64,000 nucleotides of DNA from Sulfurimonas sp. (GCA_016744115.1 JADGEZ010000001.1:1-64000); one strand, 5' to 3'. Shown: positions 10,224 through 18,341, counted from the stretch's first letter. The notes: generated from the letters alone by a model not told the origin. A program made the numbers and translations.

Positions 10224-10996
10224 ATCTGCTCCATCATCTCTTGTATATCAGCATATACAAAATCTGGTTTTAATCTCTCTTGTAAAAAAGGTACTATCTC
10301 TTCTTGTGTTTTATACTTGCCGCTTCTAACAAAAACTGTTTTCATTCCAAGCTCTTTTGCTCCGCCTAAGTCACCCTTTACATCATCACTTATCATCGTA
10401 ATATCTGTAAATTTTACTCTTTTGTTTTCTTCTTGTATCATCTCTAAAGCTTCTTTATAAAAGGCATCACTAGGCTTGCCAACAACCGTATAATTCACAC
10501 TTGTGGCAAATTCTAAAAGCTTTAAAACTGCTCCAAGACCTGGGTATCTTTTGTTATTTTTAGCATAAATAGATGTTTCGTGCATACCAACCAATGATGC
10601 ACCCCCTAGCAAAAAGTCTATCATTTTAGCATATTCATCCGCTAAAAAATCTTCTTTTATCGCTACTAAAACGCTTTGAGGTTTTTCATAATCTAAAGTA
10701 TAGCCCATTTGAAGCAATGTATCTAAAAATTCTTTTGAACCATAAGCAGCCACTGAGTTTTTTGCAACTTTATATTCTAATAACATTAAAGGATCAAGAT
10801 AATTTTTATAAGAAAAGTTAAAACCTTGATTTTGTAAAAATTGATAAAATTTTCTACTCTCCTTTTTTGTGTTGTTTGTCACAATCATATAGGGAATTTT
10901 TTTTGTATTTAAGTTATCAATAAACTCTATCGCACCGCAAATTGGTGTTTTATCAATATCGCTAATAAGAGTACCTTGAACATCTATAAAATACAT
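10220..10996 (-). CDS. HAD superfamily (subclass IIA) hydrolase
   Basis: A cytoplasmic HAD phosphatase of the NagD-like group, 258 aa. Motif I reads DVQGTL instead of the usual DxDGT, so the nucleophile Asp is present but the second acid is Gln. Motif II is VTNNT, motif III includes the VGKPSDAFY lysine, and motif IV is ISDDVKGDLGGA. The substrate is unknown. The order lysA-HAD-pheA is the same in Campylobacter, so a housekeeping role in or near amino-acid metabolism is likely. The Gln may be a lineage feature rather than a defect. Confidence 0.85.
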   Translation of the reverse strand: MYFIDVQGTLISDIDKTPICGAIEFIDNLNTKKIPYMIVTNNTKKESRKFYQFLQNQGFNFSYKNYLDPLMLLEYKVAKNSVAAYGSKEFLDTLLQMGYTLDYEKPQSVLVAIKEDFLADEYAKMIDFLLGGASLVGMHETSIYAKNNKRYPGLGAVLKLLEFATSVNYTVVGKPSDAFYKEALEMIQEENKRVKFTDITMISDDVKGDLGGAKELGMKTVFVRSGKYKTQEEIVPFLQERLKPDFVYADIQEMMEQI

Positions 10997-10997
10997 T

Positions 10998-12206
10998 TTA
11001 ATCCAAAAATTCTTTTTCGAGGGCGATTAAATCATCAAATGTTTCTCGTTTTCTGATAAGTCTTGCCTCGCCATTTTCAAGTGCTACTTCTGCACTTCTT
11101 CCTCGTGTATTATAGTTACTTCCCATACCAAAACCATACGCACCAGCACTATGAACTACTACTAAATCATTATGAGAGAGTTCAGGCAGAGGATAATCTT
11201 TTGCAAAAAAATCACCACTCTCACACACTGGTCCAACAATATCAACAGCACGAACATCAGATTTAGAGTCTGTCACCGCTTCTATCTTGTGATAAGCACT
11301 ATACAAGGCTGGACGGAGTAGATCATTCATAGCCCCATCAATGACTAAAAATTTCTTTTCGCCATTTTGTTTTTCATATAAAACTTTTGACACAAAATAT
11401 CCAGCATTTGCCGTTAAAAATCTGCCTGGTTCACAAATAACTGTTAAGTCTAAACCTTTTAAAGTAGCCAAAATTGCCTGTGCGTACTCATAAGTATCTA
11501 TAAGGTTTTCATCCTTATATTTGATGCCAAGCCCACCACCGACATCAAAAAACTTCAGTTGTATCTTAAGATTTTGCAATGAACGAACTAAATCAGCTAC
11601 TATCTCAGCGGACTCATAAATGGGTTTTAATTCTGTTAGTTGAGACCCTATATGAAAATGAATACCAACTGGATTTAAGTTTTGAGAGTTATTTGCTTTG
11701 ATATACATTCTTTTTGCAGTACCTAAATCAACTCCAAACTTGTTATCGTGTAATCCTGTAGAGATATATGGATGTGTTTGTGGGTCAATGTTTGGATTTA
11801 CTCTAATGCTAATACGACAAGTTGTATCTAAGTCTTTTGCGATTATCTCTACACGACTTAGTTCAGCTTCACTCTCGACATTGATATAAAGAATATCTTT
11901 TTCTATCGCTTGGCGAATCTCATCATCTGTTTTCCCAACACCTGAAAAAATAATTTTATATGCTGGAATCCCTGCTAAAAATGCACGGTGAACTTCACCT
12001 ATGGAAACACAATCAGCACCACTTCCAAGTTTTGCAAAATGTCTAATCACACTAAGATTTGAATTTGCTTTTACTGCATAACAAAGGATTGATTTTCTAG
12101 CTTTAAAGGCATCTTTTAACTCTGTGTATTGAGAGGACATATAATCTAAATCATATATATAAAGCGGTGTTTTATACTCACTTACTAATTTTTTAAAATC
12201 AATCAT
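10998..12206 (-). CDS. lysA: Diaminopimelate decarboxylase
   Basis: A fold-type III PLP enzyme that decarboxylates meso-diaminopimelate to L-lysine. The PLP lysine lies in CYAVKANSN; other motifs are HIGSQ, DVGGGLGI, CEPGRFLTANAG and the substrate-site CESGDFF. I start the gene at 12206 (402 aa), not at the track's 12242. The sequence TTTAGGATTTTTATG gives a good ribosome binding site, and the family begins with a short MxxF..L segment. It is probably the first gene of the lysA-to-dxs operon. Confidence 0.96.
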   Translation of the reverse strand: MIDFKKLVSEYKTPLYIYDLDYMSSQYTELKDAFKARKSILCYAVKANSNLSVIRHFAKLGSGADCVSIGEVHRAFLAGIPAYKIIFSGVGKTDDEIRQAIEKDILYINVESEAELSRVEIIAKDLDTTCRISIRVNPNIDPQTHPYISTGLHDNKFGVDLGTAKRMYIKANNSQNLNPVGIHFHIGSQLTELKPIYESAEIVADLVRSLQNLKIQLKFFDVGGGLGIKYKDENLIDTYEYAQAILATLKGLDLTVICEPGRFLTANAGYFVSKVLYEKQNGEKKFLVIDGAMNDLLRPALYSAYHKIEAVTDSKSDVRAVDIVGPVCESGDFFAKDYPLPELSHNDLVVVHSAGAYGFGMGSNYNTRGRSAEVALENGEARLIRKRETFDDLIALEKEFLD

Positions 12207-12299
12207 AAAAATCCTAAATATATTTTTAATGATTTTATCCAAAAAGTGCTTATGTTTTTGTTATGGTAAAACTATGTGACTAAATGGATATATAAAAAT

Positions 12300-13163
12300 C
12301 TATTTTCTTAAATCTTTGATTTCTTGTATTGATAATCCTATTTTAGTAGATATAGTTTCGTTATCAAGAATATCTAATAAGTTTTTAGCTATATTTAACT
12401 TTTCTTTAAGTTTTCCTTGTTCAAGACCCTGCTTCATCCCCTGCTTCATCCCTTTTTCGGTTGCTGTATCAAGAGCGTTTTTATCATCTGCTTGTTTTAA
12501 ATCCATGGAATCATAATAATCTAACTCTTTTTTATTCCATGAATACTTATTTGCTATTTCAAAGGCTTGTTTAAATTCTTTTATATTTTCATACTCTTTT
12601 GGGATTAGGTCAAAGTTTGAGGCGTTGTTTATGAAGTATATCCATTTGTCTATAGTGGAGTTTAAGTCTTCTAGTTTTGTATCGAACTTTTTGAGTTCTA
12701 CAAAAGTAAACTCAAAATCTTTTAGATCTTGCGTCGTTGTTTCTTGGTTAATGATGAGGTGTCTTGATATATAGCTTTTGTTTTCAAACATATTAAAGTT
12801 AAGTATAGCTATATAATAAACTTTTTTAAGGTTTTTTAGTTCTTCACCTTTTTGTATTTGAGATACATACGCTTTAGAAGTGTAGTACAAACTTCTTTTA
12901 TCAAAATCACTCAAATCTTTTTTTTGCATCTCAACTATAAATTTATCACCATTTTGATTAGTAGCTTTAATATCTAGTATAGTTTCTTTGAGTTCTTTTA
13001 TGTCTGGGAGTTGATAAGGATTATCTAAAGTTACTGCTACTATAGTTTTTCCATCTTTAAAATCTAAAACACTATTTAAAAACGATATTAATATCTCTTT
13101 TTTATTTTCATTTCCAAATATTTTTTTAAAGGCTAAGTCATTTTTAGGATCTACAAATTTCAT
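12300..13163 (-). CDS. Rpn family PD-(D/E)XK nuclease (transposase-like)
   Basis: This 287-aa protein belongs to the Rpn/PDDEXK_2 group, annotated as recombination-promoting nuclease or putative transposase. The start, FVDPKNDLAFKKIFG, is the family hallmark. The nuclease core is visible as ILDIKATNQNGDKFIVEMQKKD, with the Asp and the ExQ that replaces ExK. The C-terminus carries the usual short repeat KGMKQGMKQGLEQGK. These genes are often multicopy and horizontally spread, but no terminal inverted repeats or second transposase gene flank it, so it is not a recognisable insertion sequence. It stands alone, next to repeats and a broken gene. Confidence 0.9.
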   Translation of the reverse strand: MKFVDPKNDLAFKKIFGNENKKEILISFLNSVLDFKDGKTIVAVTLDNPYQLPDIKELKETILDIKATNQNGDKFIVEMQKKDLSDFDKRSLYYTSKAYVSQIQKGEELKNLKKVYYIAILNFNMFENKSYISRHLIINQETTTQDLKDFEFTFVELKKFDTKLEDLNSTIDKWIYFINNASNFDLIPKEYENIKEFKQAFEIANKYSWNKKELDYYDSMDLKQADDKNALDTATEKGMKQGMKQGLEQGKLKEKLNIAKNLLDILDNETISTKIGLSIQEIKDLRK

Positions 13164-13221
13164 TGTTTGCCTTGATTTGTTTTCTTTTATTATAGCTTAG
13201 TTTTATGAATTTATTTTTCTA

Positions 13222-13295
13222 GTCATTGAGTGCTTGACACGGAATCTTATTGTGTTTGATTGTGTGACTAGACTCCCAGTCAAGCTGAGAGTGAC
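13222..13295. repeat. Twin-hairpin repeat, copy 1
   Basis: Two short stem-loops in a row. The first is ATTGAGTG-CTTGA-CACGGAAT (two mismatches); the second is ACTCCCAG-TCAAG-CTGAGAGT (one mismatch). The unit opens with GTCA and closes with TGAC, so the whole is also an inverted repeat. It is followed by GGTATATCAA. Copy 2 at 38771 has the same plan with different stem bases. The track ORF at 13234 starts inside this repeat, so its first codons are not real. Confidence 0.7.
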
Positions 13296-13649
13296 GGTAT
13301 ATCAAGCTAATGGTGAAGTATTTGAACTTTTTATACAAAAAATATTTTTACATTTTTATACAACATTTAATTCTGCTTCTAGTCTTAAGATAGACTATAA
13401 AGATATGGCACTTACTTTAGTGAAGTCTAAAGGGCTTCATTTAAAAGAGTCATTTGGAGAAGATGAAAAAGGATCATTTTTAAGATACTCCTTGATGACT
13501 CTATCCTCATAGATGAAAGTGCTACACTTATAAATAGCCTTCGTAAAAAAGTATACAAAAATCTTTTTTATTATTTACTAGATTTAGATAATGAAGTTAG
13601 TTTGGATAAAGAGAAAGCTTATGAGAGAGTTGAGGGTTTGAGGGAATAG
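13296..13649 (+). pseudogene. Remnant of an unrecognised gene, frameshifted
   Basis: The frame VFELFIQKIFLHFYTTFN...GSFLRYS ends at 13512, but the sequence continues in another frame from about 13490 as LDDSILIDESATLINSLRKK, then YKNLFYYLLDLDN, to a TAG at 13647-13649. Together they read as about 110 codons of amphipathic, helical protein broken by one frameshift, with no credible start because a repeat abuts its 5' end. I do not recognise the family. The repeat may have truncated it. The right boundary is firm; the left is not. Confidence 0.5.
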
Positions 13650-13708
13650 TCAATGATTTAAAATCTAATTTTCAAACCAGTCATATTAATCTATCAAACT
13701 GCATAACT

Positions 13709-13741
13709 TAAGTAAGAGGACATAAATAACTTATATACTAG
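13709..13741. repeat. Solitary copy of the element-A outer arm
   Basis: The 33 bases starting TAAGTAAGAGGACATAAATA closely match the left arm of the palindromic element at 14570 (TAAGTAATAGGGCATAAATA), with a few substitutions, mostly in the last ten bases. It is in the same orientation, so the two form a direct repeat about 860 bases apart that brackets the repeat-protein gene. The rest of the 13650-13937 gap holds a small hairpin (TCATCT-AGTATA-AGATGA near 13813) and a promoter, but no gene. Confidence 0.6.
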
Positions 13742-13899
13742 AGCCACTTGCATATTCCCACAAAAGCAGCTAATTTATTTTTTAATTTCTAAAAAAGTCA
13801 AATCATCTAGTATAAGATGACTGTTAAGAAATACTAACTTCTTTCTTTAATTAAATTTACAAGTAGCTCAGCTATATAAAATTTAAAGAGAATAAAAGA

Positions 13900-13905
13900 T
13901 ATAAT
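13900..13905 (+). promoter_or_regulatory. -10 box of the repeat-protein gene
   Basis: TATAAT in the context GATATAATTC lies 32 bases upstream of the ATG at 13938, so a start near 13912 would leave a leader of about 25 bases. An AAAAGG ribosome binding site precedes the start codon. No -35 match is needed in this phylum. Confidence 0.5.
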
Positions 13906-13937
13906 TCATTCAATTAATTAATCAAAAGGCAATAAAT

Positions 13938-14537
13938 ATGACAGATGTAAATGAGTTAGAATTAGCAAAAGATGAGAACACAGCAGTGGATGTTTTACAT
14001 GCATTAGCGGGAAGTGCTAAAGAAGATATTAGAAAAAAACTTGTAGATCATCCAAATATATCTATTGAAACTTTAGATAAATTAAGTGAAGATGAGAGTC
14101 AATTTGTTCGAGTAAGAGTAGCTGCTCACATAAACACATCAGCACAAACATTAGATAAATTAGCCAAAGATGAGAGCGGATTTGTTCGAGAGTTTGTAGC
14201 AGAGCATTTAAATACATCAGTGAAGACTTTAGTGACTTTAAGTGAAGATAGACAGATAGTATCATGGGTTGCTGGAAATCCAAATACACCTTTAGAACTA
14301 TTAAAAAAACTGAGTGATGATAGAGATGAGTTTGTTCGCATATCTGTTTCCGTTAATCCAAATATATCAGATGAAATATTAGACAAGTTAAGCAAAGATG
14401 AAGATGAAAATGTCCGTGCAGCTGTTGCGAAAAATCCAAATACGCCAGTAGAAATTTTAGCTATCTTAAATAAAGATGAAAATGAGCTTGTAAGAGAGGT
14501 TGTTGGGGAAAATCCAAATACACCAAGGCTAACTTAA
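13938..14537 (+). CDS. Leucine-rich-repeat-variant/HEAT-like repeat protein
   Basis: The 199-aa protein is almost entirely a tandem array of units of about 24 residues with the pattern NPNTPxExLxxLSxDExxxVRxxVA. I count roughly seven, ending in a partial unit (NPNTPRLT). This matches the leucine-rich-repeat-variant (LRV) or HEAT-like alpha-alpha solenoid. It has no signal peptide, membrane helix or catalytic motif; such solenoids bind other proteins or nucleic acids. The N-terminal Cys cluster of nitrogen-fixation-linked LRV proteins is absent. It stands alone between repeat arms in the accessory island, with its own promoter. Confidence 0.8.
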   Translation: MTDVNELELAKDENTAVDVLHALAGSAKEDIRKKLVDHPNISIETLDKLSEDESQFVRVRVAAHINTSAQTLDKLAKDESGFVREFVAEHLNTSVKTLVTLSEDRQIVSWVAGNPNTPLELLKKLSDDRDEFVRISVSVNPNISDEILDKLSKDEDENVRAAVAKNPNTPVEILAILNKDENELVREVVGENPNTPRLT

Positions 14538-14544
14538 AAGAAGT

Positions 14545-14570
14545 AACTAAAGGGGAAAATTCCTTTAGTT
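14545..14570. terminator. Hairpin after the repeat-protein gene
   Basis: AACTAAAGG-GGAAAATT-CCTTTAGTT forms a perfect 9-bp stem with an 8-base loop, starting seven bases after the stop codon. No T-tract follows, because the palindromic element begins right there, so it is either a weak terminator or part of the repeat structure. Confidence 0.45.
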
Positions 14571-14837
14571 AAGTAATAGGGCATAAATAACTTCATAGCT
14601 AATGAAAAGATACACTGCAAGGTACAAGGCGAAAGTTCGCAGGAGCTACTAGTAGCTTTAAGAACTTTTAACGCAGTAGATTGTAGTGTATCTTTTCACC
14701 CTACGGGCATCATTTAAAAGGATTATCTTCTTCGTTGAACTTAACTTAACGATACTAGTATCGCCAAGTCAAATTCGCCTTGAATCTAAACCTTTTAAAT
14801 GATGTTAGCTATGAAGTTATTTATGCCCTATTACTTA
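14570..14837. repeat. Three-armed palindromic element A (268 bp)
   Basis: A perfect 33-bp inverted repeat (14570-14602 against 14805-14837, beginning and ending in TA) encloses two further hairpin arms. Arm 1 (14604-14697) closes with a perfect 13-bp stem, GAAAAGATACACT. Arm 2 (14708-14804) closes with a perfect 14-bp stem, CATCATTTAAAAGG. Each arm has an apical palindrome centred on ACTAGT (AGCTACTAGTAGCT and CGATACTAGTATCG). The arms are inverted copies of one module: both contain CAAGGCGAA before the tip and AACG-AG-AGAT after it. It codes for nothing obvious and lies between the convergent repeat-protein and peroxiredoxin genes. It is MITE-like in size and ends, but no transposase is linked. 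Confidence 0.85.
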
Positions 14838-14851
14838 GTATTATTTAAAAA

Positions 14852-15448
14852 CTATAACTTAGCTTCGTGTTTGCCAAGGTATTCAGCTACACCCTCAGTT
14901 GTTGCTTTCATACCCTCATCACCTTTTACCCAACCAGCAGGACAAACTTCACCGTGTTCATCAGTAAACTGCATAGTATCTACCATTCTTAACATCTCGT
15001 CGATATTTCTTCCAAGCGGTAAGTCATTTACTACTGCATGACGAACAACTCCTTTAGCATCAATTAAAAATGAACCACGCAAAGCTACAGCTCCGCCAAA
15101 AAGAACATCATAATCTTTAGAAATTTGTTTTGTAAGGTCAGCTACTAGAGGATACCCTACTCTTCCTATGCCACCATTATCAATTGCAGTTTCTCTCCAC
15201 GCAAAGTGAGAAAATTGGCTATCTACAGATACACCGATAACATTTACACCACGATCTTTAAAGTCTTTAAGTCTGTGATCAAAAGCGATAAGTTCTGAGG
15301 GACATACAAAAGTAAAGTCTAGTGGATAAAAAAATAAAACTGTACCTTTTTCACCCATATTTTCTGATAATTTGAAGTCATCAACGATTGAACCGTCACC
15401 TAAAACTGTTGTTGCTGTAAAGTCTGGAGCTTGATTTGTTACTAACAT
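14852..15448 (-). CDS. Typical 2-Cys peroxiredoxin (AhpC/TSA family)
   Basis: A cytoplasmic thiol peroxidase reducing H2O2 and organic peroxides; recycling is probably by thioredoxin, since no ahpF is nearby. The peroxidatic Cys is in FTFVCPSELIAF and the resolving Cys in GEVCPAGW, the typical dimeric arrangement. Length 198 aa is standard. It is convergent with the repeat-protein gene and divergent from metK. Campylobacter ahpC sits beside the same ferredoxin gene. A PerR-type regulator lies at 22571 in this window, but I saw no clear operator here. Confidence 0.95.
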   Translation of the reverse strand: MLVTNQAPDFTATTVLGDGSIVDDFKLSENMGEKGTVLFFYPLDFTFVCPSELIAFDHRLKDFKDRGVNVIGVSVDSQFSHFAWRETAIDNGGIGRVGYPLVADLTKQISKDYDVLFGGAVALRGSFLIDAKGVVRHAVVNDLPLGRNIDEMLRMVDTMQFTDEHGEVCPAGWVKGDEGMKATTEGVAEYLGKHEAKL

Positions 15449-15578
15449 ATAATTTCCTTTTTTGTTTCGTTAATGGAATATTAACAAAAAATCCTTAATT
15501 AAATTTTGGATTGACAAAAGTAATGTTTAATTTAAAGTAAAACTTATTAAAAGATAATTTTTATTATTTAAAACTCGC

Positions 15579-15584
15579 TATAAT
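15579..15584 (+). promoter_or_regulatory. -10 box of metK
   Basis: TATAAT in GCTATAATTCGC lies about 47 bases before the metK ATG. The leader of roughly 40 bases contains AAGGA as ribosome binding site and is too short for a SAM riboswitch. Confidence 0.5.
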
Positions 15585-15631
15585 TCGCTTGATTTATGGA
15601 GCTAGACTCTATATCTCAATAAGGAAAATCG

Positions 15632-16789
15632 ATGACAAAAGAGTATATATTTACTTCAGAGTCTGTAACAGAGGGACACCCTGATAAGATGGCAGATCAA
15701 ATCAGTGATGCAATTTTGGATTATATTATTGAAAAAGACCCACAAGCACGAGTTGCTTGTGAGACATTAGTGTCAAATGGTTTTTGTGTAATTGCAGGCG
15801 AATTAAAGACAACGGCGTATGCCCCTATGCAAGAGATAGCAAGAAAGGTTATTCAAGAGATAGGTTATACTGATGCAACCTATGGTTTTGATTACCGCTC
15901 TGCTGCTGTTTTAAACGGTATAGGAGAACAATCACCTGATATTAATCAAGGTGTTGATCAAGAAAATGGCGAGATAGGTGCTGGTGATCAAGGTTTAATG
16001 TTTGGTTATGCTTGTCGTGAAACAGATGTTTTGATGCCTTTGCCTATACACTTAGCACATCGTTTAACACAAAGACTTGCTGAGGTAAGAAAAGAGGGGA
16101 TAGTTCCTTATTTACGTCCTGATGGTAAAGCACAAATATCTGTGAAGTATGTTGGAGATAAACCAGTTTCTATTGATACTGTAGTGATTTCTACACAACA
16201 TGCTCCAGATGTTTCACAAGAGCAAATTCGAAAAGATATGATTGCCGAGGTAATACGAGAAGTTATCCCATCCGATATGATAGATGAAAATACAATCTTT
16301 CACATAAACCCAACTGGAAAATTTGTAATAGGTGGTCCTCAAGGAGATGCAGGACTCACTGGGAGAAAAATCATAGTAGATTCTTATGGTGGTTCATGTC
16401 CTCATGGTGGAGGAGCATTTTCTGGTAAAGATCCTACTAAAGTAGATAGAAGTGCTGCCTATGCTGCTCGTCATGTTGCCAAAAATCTTGTAGCAGCAGG
16501 AGCTTGCGATAAGATAACTATTCAAGTTGCTTATGCTATAGGTGTTGTGCAACCTGTATCTATCATGGTAGATACTCATGGAACAGGAAAAGTAGATGAA
16601 GCCAAGATAGAAGATTGCGTAAAAGAGTTATTTGATCTTTCGCCTAAGGGTATTATTAATTCTCTTGACTTATTGCGTCCAATATATAGAAAAACAGCTA
16701 CCTATGGACACTTTGGTAGAGAAGAAGATGGTTTTAACTGGGAAAGAATAGATAGAGTAGAAGATATTAAAAATTATTTGGCTTTGTAG
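15632..16789 (+). CDS. metK: S-adenosylmethionine synthetase
   Basis: Makes S-adenosylmethionine from methionine and ATP, with K+ and Mg2+, as a cytoplasmic tetramer. Motifs: [16 protein letters not shown] (ATP binding), [12 protein letters not shown] (methionine/ATP loop) and [20 protein letters not shown] (phosphate-binding P-loop-like signature). Length 385 aa is normal. It is the first gene of a plus-strand series, with its own promoter and an AAGGA ribosome binding site. Confidence 0.98.
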   Translation: MTKEYIFTSESVTEGHPDKMADQISDAILDYIIEKDPQARVACETLVSNGFCVIAGELKTTAYAPMQEIARKVIQEIGYTDATYGFDYRSAAVLNGIGEQSPDINQGVDQENGEIGAGDQGLMFGYACRETDVLMPLPIHLAHRLTQRLAEVRKEGIVPYLRPDGKAQISVKYVGDKPVSIDTVVISTQHAPDVSQEQIRKDMIAEVIREVIPSDMIDENTIFHINPTGKFVIGGPQGDAGLTGRKIIVDSYGGSCPHGGGAFSGKDPTKVDRSAAYAARHVAKNLVAAGACDKITIQVAYAIGVVQPVSIMVDTHGTGKVDEAKIEDCVKELFDLSPKGIINSLDLLRPIYRKTATYGHFGREEDGFNWERIDRVEDIKNYLAL

Positions 16790-16911
16790 TTTTATAAATA
16801 AATGGGGAATTAGTAGCAAAATTCATAATTTAATGAATAAATAAACTTCATTTTAGCTACATTTAAAAGTACAGACTGTATAGTTTGTTTACAAAATATT
16901 TAGGAGAAAAT

Positions 16912-17196
16912 ATGTCAGTAATAATTAACGACACATGTATTAACTGTGGTGCTTGTATAGATGAATGTCCAGTAGAAGCAATTGTAGATGAGGATGATAA
17001 TCCAGAAGATGAGGATATTTATTTCGTATATGCTGATAAATGTGTAGAATGTGTAGGTCATCATGATGAACCAGCATGTGCTACTGCATGTCCTACTGAG
17101 GGGTGTATCACATGGAGTTCAATAGGTGAGAGTCCAGAACATCGTGACGATATTACACAAGAGCAAAGAGACAATCTAGCAAATGTTGTAGAATAG
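16912..17196 (+). CDS. 2[4Fe-4S] ferredoxin
   Basis: A 94-aa electron carrier with two cluster motifs: CINCGACIDECP, then CVECVGHHDEPACATACP, where seven residues separate two cysteines of the second motif, as in Allochromatium-type low-potential ferredoxins. I start at 16912 rather than the track's 16885, because TAGGAGAAAATATG gives a strong ribosome binding site and the family begins MSVIIND or similar. The partner is unknown; oxidoreductases such as pyruvate:ferredoxin oxidoreductase are candidates in this phylum. Campylobacter has a ferredoxin next to ndk as well. Confidence 0.93.
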   Translation: MSVIINDTCINCGACIDECPVEAIVDEDDNPEDEDIYFVYADKCVECVGHHDEPACATACPTEGCITWSSIGESPEHRDDITQEQRDNLANVVE

Positions 17197-17233
17197 TCGT
17201 ACTATTCTAGTAGTAGGGACTTGAAGTCCCTAC
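17191..17233. terminator. Double hairpin after the ferredoxin gene
   Basis: Two perfect stem-loops follow each other: GAATAGT-CGT-ACTATTC (17191-17207, including the stop codon) and GTAGGGAC-TTGAA-GTCCCTAC (17213-17233). The second is GC-rich for this genome, which suits a terminator, but no long T-run follows. It could also be a dispersed palindromic unit. Confidence 0.5.
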
Positions 17234-17302
17234 ATATTCTCTCAATTTTCCAAAAATAAATTCTTTCTTTTCACTTTAAACATAAAAAAATACTTATTAA
17301 GA

Positions 17303-17308
17303 TATAAT
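17303..17308 (+). promoter_or_regulatory. -10 box of ndk
   Basis: TATAAT in GATATAATTTC lies 34 bases before the ndk ATG, which has an AGGAG ribosome binding site. This probably drives ndk through fabH. Confidence 0.5.
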
Positions 17309-17342
17309 TTCATTCTAATTTTATATTTATACAGGAGATTTA

Positions 17343-17756
17343 ATGGAAAGAACACTATCAATAATTAAACCAGATGCAGTTGCTAAAGGTGTTATCGGAA
17401 AAATTTTAGACAGATTTGAGAGTAATGGTCTTAAAATAGTTGCAACAAGAAAGATGCAACTTTCTCGTACTAATGCTGAAGCATTTTATGCTGTTCATGC
17501 TGAGAGACCATTTTTTGGTGATTTAGTTGATTTTATGATTTCTGGTCCAGTTGTAGTAACTGTTCTTGAGGGTAAAAATGCTATGCAGATTAACCGTGAT
17601 TTGATGGGTGCAACTAATCCTAAAGAAGCAGAAGTTGGAACTATCCGTGCAGATTTTGCTGAAAATATAGATGCGAATGCAGTCCATGGAAGCGATTCAG
17701 TTGAAAATGCTGCTATTGAGATAGCATTTTTCTTTTCAGAGAGAGACATTTCATAA
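17343..17756 (+). CDS. ndk: Nucleoside diphosphate kinase
   Basis: Transfers the gamma phosphate of ATP to other nucleoside diphosphates through a phospho-histidine. The catalytic His is in [12 protein letters not shown], and the N-terminal [12 protein letters not shown] is the family signature. At 137 aa it is a standard short NDK. It is followed after eight bases by the DUF177 gene, in the order conserved in Campylobacter. Confidence 0.98.
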   Translation: MERTLSIIKPDAVAKGVIGKILDRFESNGLKIVATRKMQLSRTNAEAFYAVHAERPFFGDLVDFMISGPVVVTVLEGKNAMQINRDLMGATNPKEAEVGTIRADFAENIDANAVHGSDSVENAAIEIAFFFSERDIS

Positions 17757-17764
17757 TATAAATT

Positions 17765-18118
17765 ATGACAGTAACTCTTAGAAAAATAACAAAAACACCC
17801 TTAGATTTTAAAATAGAATCTGACAAAATAACTTTTAAAGGTTATTTAGAGTATCATGCTGGTAAACTAATCTTACTCAAAGCCGGTTTAGAAGGTTTAA
17901 TAAATGCCGAGTGTAGTACATGTGCGGAGGATTTTAGTCTGAATGTGGATGAAAAAGTTGAATTTTTTATCTCGGATGGTCTTTATGATGGAGATAGCAT
18001 TGATATAGATGTTGTTGAATCATTTAACTCTACTACAAACCTTGATGAACTTTTAATCTCTGAAATTGAACTCATTAAAAGCGACTATCATAGTTGTAAA
18101 GATTGTGAAAGAGGCTAA
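17765..18118 (+). CDS. DUF177/YceD family protein
   Basis: This 117-aa protein is in the position of YceD (DUF177), the gene that precedes rpmF in most bacteria and is linked to 23S rRNA metabolism. Two cysteine pairs are visible, CSTC in the middle and CKDC at the C-terminus, which may bind zinc. The acidic stretch DGDSIDIDVVESFN is typical. Sequence similarity is weak by eye, so the call leans on its place between ndk and rpmF-plsX-fabH. Confidence 0.8.
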   Translation: MTVTLRKITKTPLDFKIESDKITFKGYLEYHAGKLILLKAGLEGLINAECSTCAEDFSLNVDEKVEFFISDGLYDGDSIDIDVVESFNSTTNLDELLISEIELIKSDYHSCKDCERG

Positions 18119-18191
18119 TTTAAAATCTTGCCTTATAAAAGGTTAAACAGAGTGACCTCATTGGTCTCATAAATTAAATAAAGGAAAAAAA

Positions 18192-18341
18192 ATGGCAGTA
18201 CCTAAAAGACGAGTTTCCCATTCTCGTTCAGCAAAAAGAAGAACTCACTACAAGATTACTTTAGCTAAACCAGTTAAAGATGCAGATGGAACATATAGAT
18301 TACCTCACCACATCAACCCAACTACTGGTGAGTACAAATAA
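18192..18341 (+). CDS. rpmF: 50S ribosomal protein L32
   Basis: A 49-aa ribosomal protein too short for the ORF track. The start [17 protein letters not shown] is the L32 signature, and it ends [11 protein letters not shown]. The zinc-binding cysteines found in some L32 proteins are absent, so this is the Cys-less form. An AAGGA ribosome binding site lies just upstream. plsX begins three bases after its stop. Confidence 0.97.
   Translation: MAVPKRRVSHSRSAKRRTHYKITLAKPVKDADGTYRLPHHINPTTGEYK

Noticed and set aside
12415-12460. Direct repeat near the Rpn gene C-terminus
   Set aside because: It encodes the normal GMKQGMKQG motif of the family and is not a separate element.
12300-13163. Complete insertion sequence around the Rpn gene
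   Set aside because: No terminal inverted repeats or target duplications flank it; the family name transposase is not proof of an IS.
13234-13295. N-terminus of the 92-aa ORF
   Set aside because: These codons lie inside the twin-hairpin repeat, so they are not a native protein start.
14062-14395. Two overlapping ORFs opposite the repeat-protein gene
   Set aside because: They are created by the periodic repeat sequence; the plus-strand frame has the regular 24-residue pattern and a promoter.
14570-14837. CRISPR or tRNA-like array in the palindromic element
   Set aside because: There is no regular direct repeat with unique spacers and no tRNA signature; the structure is nested inverted repeats.
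15585-15631. SAM riboswitch before metK
   Set aside because: The leader after the -10 box is only about 40 bases and has no multi-helix structure.
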